Assembly (NCBI RefSeq): GCF_003205205.1
Contig: NZ_QJRL01000001.1
Span: 310,001 to 374,000 of the forward strand
Source: Pseudomonas sp. LB-090624
GTDB lineage: Bacteria > Pseudomonadota > Gammaproteobacteria > Pseudomonadales > Pseudomonadaceae
Direction: 5' to 3'
Length of the DNA: 64,000 nucleotides
This document shows positions 60,262 to 64,000 of this stretch, in pieces. The notes under the pieces are model-generated. The model was given only the letters and a program-made list of their open reading frames with translations. It ran no database searches and was not told the origin of the DNA. The translations under genes and the position numbers were made by a program. The stretch's first letter is position 1. Each line of letters begins with the position of its first letter.

Positions 60262-61602
60262 TCAAACGTCGAAGTGATCGGCCAGGGCGTCCGAAAAATG
60301 TGTGCAATTGATACGTGCGTAGCGCCGGTAGTCCCGGGTGACAGCAAATGCAGAACCGGGCATCAGCAGGATCTTGTGCTGTTCCAGTTTGCGCATGAAA
60401 GGTTGCAGGTCGGGCAGGTCTGGGTGGTAGACCCACAGGAACATACCCCCTTGCGGGGCAATTTCGAACTGCCAGCCGCGCTCGAGCAACAGGCGTTGGG
60501 TTTGCACTTGCTGGCGAATCAGGCGCTGCTGCACGTCCTTCATGTGCCGGGCATAAGTGCCATCCGACAATATGGTGTTGACGAAGCGTTCGCAGAACGC
60601 CGGCACGGCGACACAGGTCAGCAGCTTCAGCCGCGTCAGCGGTTCGATCAGGTCTTGCGAGCAGGCAATGAAGCCTACGCGCAGTGAGGCCGACAGGCAT
60701 TTGGAGAAACTGCCCACGTAAATGACTCGGTCCAGGTTGTCCAGTTCGGCGAAGGTCTGGCGCACGGCCGGGCTGAAGTCGCCATACACATCGTCCTCGA
60801 CCACGTAGAACTCGTGCTCCACCGCCAGGCGTAGCACGCTGAAGGCAATGTGTGGGCTGATGTTGCTGCCGGTCGGGTTGTGGAAGGTGCTGTTGCAGAA
60901 AAACGCCTTGACCTTGTGCGTGGCCAGGTAGCTGCGCATTTCATCCACATCCGGCCCGTCCTGGGTCCGTCGGATGCCGACCACGTGACCACCCGCCAGC
61001 TGGATCAGCTTGATCAGGTTGCCGTTGCCCGGCTCATCGACGAATACATGGTCGCCCGGCTTGATCAATAGCCGGGCGACCAGGTCCAGCCCTTGGGTGG
61101 CGCCCAGCGTGGTCAGCAGCTGGTTGGGGCGGGCTTCGACGCGGGTCAGCCGTTTCATGTGCACGCACAGCTGCTTGCGCATGGGCAGGTAGCCCTGGAT
61201 ATCGCCATATTCGGCCAGCGAACTTTGTTCCAGCCGCGCGGTGCGCCGTATCGCCTTGGCCAGCAGCTCGGTGTCGCGCCAGGCGGGCGGCAGCCAGCCG
61301 CTGCCCAGTTTGGTGTAGTGCTGCCCACCCTGCAGCAGGCGGAACAGCGGGTCGCCGGCCATGCACTCGGGTTCGTGGATCACGCTGGCTTGGCGGCTGC
61401 GGTTGGCAACGAAGTAGCCGCGGCCGGGTGACGCCGTCAACACACCCTCGCTGACCAGCTGGGCATAGGCCGACACCACATCGTGGTAACTGAAGTCGAC
61501 GGCAGCCGTCAGCTTGCGAATCGAGGGCATGCGCTGGCCAGGCAACCATTCACCCGCATCCAGGCGTTGTTTCAACAGGAGATGAAGGTTGCTGGTGATC
61601 AT
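60262..61602 (-). CDS. MocR-type regulator (GntR HTH fused to aminotransferase fold)
   Basis: A 446-residue regulator. An N-terminal GntR winged helix (about 1-70; [33 protein letters not shown]) is followed by a class I aminotransferase-like domain with the PLP Lys in [17 protein letters not shown]. MocR proteins sense amino acids or vitamins bound to PLP. It is divergently placed from the SAT-AlaX-MFS cassette, which it very probably controls. Confidence 0.92.
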   Translation of the reverse strand: MITSNLHLLLKQRLDAGEWLPGQRMPSIRKLTAAVDFSYHDVVSAYAQLVSEGVLTASPGRGYFVANRSRQASVIHEPECMAGDPLFRLLQGGQHYTKLGSGWLPPAWRDTELLAKAIRRTARLEQSSLAEYGDIQGYLPMRKQLCVHMKRLTRVEARPNQLLTTLGATQGLDLVARLLIKPGDHVFVDEPGNGNLIKLIQLAGGHVVGIRRTQDGPDVDEMRSYLATHKVKAFFCNSTFHNPTGSNISPHIAFSVLRLAVEHEFYVVEDDVYGDFSPAVRQTFAELDNLDRVIYVGSFSKCLSASLRVGFIACSQDLIEPLTRLKLLTCVAVPAFCERFVNTILSDGTYARHMKDVQQRLIRQQVQTQRLLLERGWQFEIAPQGGMFLWVYHPDLPDLQPFMRKLEQHKILLMPGSAFAVTRDYRRYARINCTHFSDALADHFDV

Positions 61603-61615
61603 GGCAGGTCCGAAA

Positions 61616-61646
61616 CCGTTAGAAAAAAAAGCCTAACAGTTAACGG
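61616..61646. promoter_or_regulatory. Possible MocR operator in the divergent promoter
   Basis: Inverted repeat CCGTTA (61616-61621) and TAACGG (61641-61646), with CTAAC between them and an eight-A tract that may bend the DNA. A similar TTAACG core recurs at 61736-61741. It lies between the divergent MocR and acetyltransferase genes. Pattern-based inference. Confidence 0.35.
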
Positions 61647-61782
61647 AAATGCTTGTCGACTGTTCGTTTGCAAGTGGCCAGTACATGCCACTATCCCCTT
61701 GTCGGAACTTTCAGCTGCCCGCCTAGGCAGCACATTTAACGTCTGTTCAAACCAGACAACTGGATATCGAGCCCTGCCCCCT

Positions 61783-62487
61783 ATGGACATGCAATCAGCC
61801 GTCATTGCCAGGCTTCCTGTGCCTGATGAACTGGAGTCATACAAAGTTGTAAAAAACCTTGTGACCTCTGCGTTATTGGAGTGCTGTTCAATTGAAGAAT
61901 TCGAAGCGCTGAAAACAACAGCGATTATTGATGACGTGACCGAGCAGGCGCATGCCGACCTGCTGGCATTTGCCATGAAGGACCCGGCCGCCGGCCGTGA
62001 CCTGATCTTCATTGCCAGAACCTATACCTCTTATTCCGCTGTGTTGCATTACCGGCTTGCCCACTGGGTCTACAGCAACACCGCAGCTGCATACGGCGCC
62101 GGCGGCCAATGCCTGGCCGCCATGATCTCACGGCGCGGAAAAATGCTTTCTGGCGCGGAGATCCACTTCCGTAGCCGCATCGGCGCGCGCTTCATCATCG
62201 ATCACGGCATGGGCACCGTCATCGGTGAGACCTCGACCATTGGTGACGATTGCTACGTGCTCGGCGGCGTCACCCTGGGTGCTCGCGGTATCAGCGACAA
62301 CCCGTCGAACGCGAGGCATCCGACGCTTGGCAACCGCGTGCAGATCGGCGCTTTCGCCAGTGTACTGGGTGCAATCCATGTCGGTGACGGCGCCTTTATC
62401 GGGCCGGGTTGCATTGTGACCAAAGACGTTCCTGCTGCTGCCCGGGTGCAGGTTAAAACATCATTGCAGGTGGTACTTGAATCATGA
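61783..62487 (+). CDS. Serine O-acetyltransferase-like enzyme (CysE family)
   Basis: A 234-residue acetyltransferase with a helical SAT N-domain (about 1-115) and a left-handed beta-helix of hexapeptide repeats. The catalytic Asp140-His141 pair (IIDHGMGTVIGET) and His179 (ARHPTLG) match CysE. The C-terminus (VQVKTSLQVVLES) lacks the usual VPARIVG segment and the tail that binds CysK and mediates cysteine inhibition. It overlaps the next gene by 4 bases. It likely makes O-acetylserine, or acetylates a similar hydroxy amino acid, for the cassette's own pathway. Confidence 0.85.
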   Translation: MDMQSAVIARLPVPDELESYKVVKNLVTSALLECCSIEEFEALKTTAIIDDVTEQAHADLLAFAMKDPAAGRDLIFIARTYTSYSAVLHYRLAHWVYSNTAAAYGAGGQCLAAMISRRGKMLSGAEIHFRSRIGARFIIDHGMGTVIGETSTIGDDCYVLGGVTLGARGISDNPSNARHPTLGNRVQIGAFASVLGAIHVGDGAFIGPGCIVTKDVPAAARVQVKTSLQVVLES

Positions 62488-63272
62488 ACGCTCTGAACTA
62501 TGAAGTTATGCGCAATACCGAAAAACTGTATTACAAGGATCAATACCTGGCGGGTGCCAACACGCAAGTAACCCGGGTGCACAGTGACGGCATCGAGTTG
62601 CAAAGTACCGTCGCTTATCCCGAAGGTGGCGGCCAGGAGGCGGACTTCGGCACGATTGAACTCCCCATGGGTACCGTGCGATTTGTCTGGGTTAAAAAAC
62701 TCTACGGTAGCCCCATCCGCCTGGAAGGTTTCAAGGGCGGAAAGCTGGGCGGCATCATTATTCACAGCTTGCACCCTGACGACCTGCATTTGCTGGATGA
62801 GGTCACGGTCGGCATGCCGGCCCGCGTCACCATCGACGTTGAACGGCGCGAACGTCTAACGCTTTCGCACAGTGCCAGCCACTTTCTGTATGCCGCTGCC
62901 GTCGGGCTGCGGGAGGAGCTGAAGCAGTGGACCATCGGCTGCCATATCAAGGAGGACACGGCCCGCTTCGACTTTTTGGTCGAGGACGCCTTCACGGCCG
63001 AGGACGTGGTCGAGATAGAACGGCGGGCGAATGAACTGATCGGTTGCAACGCGCCCATCGAGCACTACGCGGTCGAGGGGCTGGAGGACGCCCGCTTGTG
63101 GACCTACGACGGCATCGAGATCCCGTGCGGTGGCACGCACCTGGATTCACCTCGACGCATCGGGCGGCTGAGCGTTCGGCGCAAGCGTCTGGGCAAAGGC
63201 AAGGAACGGCTGATCTGCGTGTTCCCTGATGCCGAAATCGACCTGTCCACCTATCACGAGCATGCACTATGA
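62484..63272 (+). CDS. AlaX-like alanyl-tRNA editing protein
   Basis: A 262-residue stand-alone relative of the AlaRS editing domain. YPEGGGQEADFGTI is the family block, and zinc ligands H129-x3-H133 and C215-x3-H219 (CGGTH) are complete, so hydrolysis of a mischarged tRNA (Ser, Gly or an analogue on tRNA-Ala) is plausible. It is coupled by 4-base overlaps to genes on both sides. In this context it may protect translation from an amino acid made or handled by the cassette. Confidence 0.88.
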   Translation: MNALNYEVMRNTEKLYYKDQYLAGANTQVTRVHSDGIELQSTVAYPEGGGQEADFGTIELPMGTVRFVWVKKLYGSPIRLEGFKGGKLGGIIIHSLHPDDLHLLDEVTVGMPARVTIDVERRERLTLSHSASHFLYAAAVGLREELKQWTIGCHIKEDTARFDFLVEDAFTAEDVVEIERRANELIGCNAPIEHYAVEGLEDARLWTYDGIEIPCGGTHLDSPRRIGRLSVRRKRLGKGKERLICVFPDAEIDLSTYHEHAL

Positions 63273-64000
63273 CCAGCACCCTGCCGCGGCGCACTTACCT
63301 GTATTTCAGCGCACAGTCGATCAACCTGACCACGGCGGTCATGTCGGTAACCATGGCTGCCATCGTCGGTGCCGCGCTGGCGCCAGATGCCGCGTGGTCT
63401 ACGGTGCCTTATGGCTTCCAGTTTCTGTGCCTGATGCTGGCAACCTATCCGGTTTCCGGGTTGATGAGCCGCATTGGTCGCAAGAAAGCCTTCATGCTCG
63501 GCGCGATTCCCCTGGCGCTGTCAGGCGTCAGCGGCTTTCTGGCGGTGCAGCACCAGCACTTCGCAACCTTGATACTCAGCCATTCTGCGCTGGGTGTGTA
63601 CATCGCTTTTGCCAACTTCAACCGCTTTGCAGCCACAGACAACCTTGCCCAGGCCCTGAAACCCAAGGCCCTTTCGCTGGTCGTGGCCGGCGGCGTCATC
63701 GCTGCCGTGGTGGGGCCGACGCTCACCGAATGGCTGCGCGACATGGGCGGCTATCCGTTGTTTTCGTTGTGTTACGCCGCGTTTGTCGGCCTGGCGCTGC
63801 TGTCACTGCTGATCGCCCTGTGCTTGCCCAACGATACCCACACGGCCAATGCGGCCAACAGCGCCGTCAGATCGGCCAGTGCCCGCGCCGAGCCGGCAAG
63901 CCCGAGCGTTCTAGTGGCAATGGCCGTCGCTGCGCTGGGCTACGGGATCATGAACCTGCTGATGATCCAGGCCTCGATGCACATGAAGCACATGCACCAG
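63269..64000 (+). CDS. MFS transporter (partial, runs off right edge)
   Basis: The frame opens at an ATG overlapping the AlaX stop (ATGA) and continues to the window end (244 codons). About six membrane helices are visible, with an MFS loop motif after helix 2 (GLMSRIGRKKAFMLG, close to GxLaDrxGrkxxl) and a polar central loop rich in Ala/Ser/Arg. Likely exporter of the cassette's product, though uptake cannot be ruled out. Confidence 0.85.
   Translation, partial: MTSTLPRRTYLYFSAQSINLTTAVMSVTMAAIVGAALAPDAAWSTVPYGFQFLCLMLATYPVSGLMSRIGRKKAFMLGAIPLALSGVSGFLAVQHQHFATLILSHSALGVYIAFANFNRFAATDNLAQALKPKALSLVVAGGVIAAVVGPTLTEWLRDMGGYPLFSLCYAAFVGLALLSLLIALCLPNDTHTANAANSAVRSASARAEPASPSVLVAMAVAALGYGIMNLLMIQASMHMKHMHQ

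Noticed and set aside
60158..60700. N-terminal extension of the acylase frame
   Set aside because: It overlaps the MocR coding region in another frame, and a proper lipoprotein signal with RBS begins at 60157.

Overview
This is a chromosomal window from a high-GC gammaproteobacterium, most likely the Pseudomonas putida group. The evidence is gene order: aauRS next to aatJQMP, glpFKRD with Pseudomonas-type spacing, grxD-bfr-bfd-tsa-rnt-pyrC-motY-argG, and nth-rnf-metG-apbC-dcd. Coding density is high. I see no rRNA, tRNA, insertion sequence, prophage or CRISPR array. The identification comes from reading proteins by eye; no search was run.

Layout. 1-12 kb: a divergent GT51 transglycosylase (runs off the left edge), a ProY-like permease, a membrane-anchored FMN glutamate-synthase-like protein, full-length Lhr helicase, a Nudix hydrolase, MetR, an exported alpha/beta hydrolase and GlpM. 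12-19 kb: the acidic amino acid module, with the AauS/AauR two-component pair and the AatJQMP ABC importer. A sigma-54 promoter and two AauR-type palindromes lie upstream of aatJ. 19-23.4 kb: a 1440-residue leucine-rich-repeat protein ending in a NEL (IpaH/SspH-type) E3 ubiquitin ligase domain with an intact Cys-Glu-Asp motif. 23.4-28.4 kb: glycerol uptake and catabolism (glpD, glpR, glpK, glpF). 28.7-40.2 kb: housekeeping genes, including a Cys-tRNA(Pro) deacylase, an orphan ABC ATPase coupled to argF, an orphan molybdopterin oxidoreductase, iron storage and release (bfr/bfd), a peroxiredoxin, pyrC-rnt, motY and argG.

40-50 kb: an orphan LuxR-type response regulator, endonuclease III, a reduced Rnf/Rsx cluster (A, D, G, E only), metG, apbC, a cold-shock protein and dcd. 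50.5-57.6 kb: the ligase-associated DNA-damage-response set (exonuclease, ATP-dependent ligase, LhrC2-type helicase, PdeM), interrupted by an M14/aspartoacylase-like gene. 57.7-60.2 kb: a lipoprotein Ntn-hydrolase of the penicillin acylase family. 60.3-64 kb: a MocR regulator divergent from a tightly coupled serine acetyltransferase - AlaX-like editing protein - MFS transporter cassette that runs off the right edge.

The strongest candidates for under-described biology are the NEL ligase beside an amino-acid-responsive sigma-54 promoter region, the MocR/SAT/AlaX/MFS cassette, the Rnf cluster without RnfB and RnfC, and the repair operon carrying an M14 hydrolase. Many carbon/nitrogen uptake genes also carry A-rich Crc/Hfq-like motifs at their ribosome binding sites.
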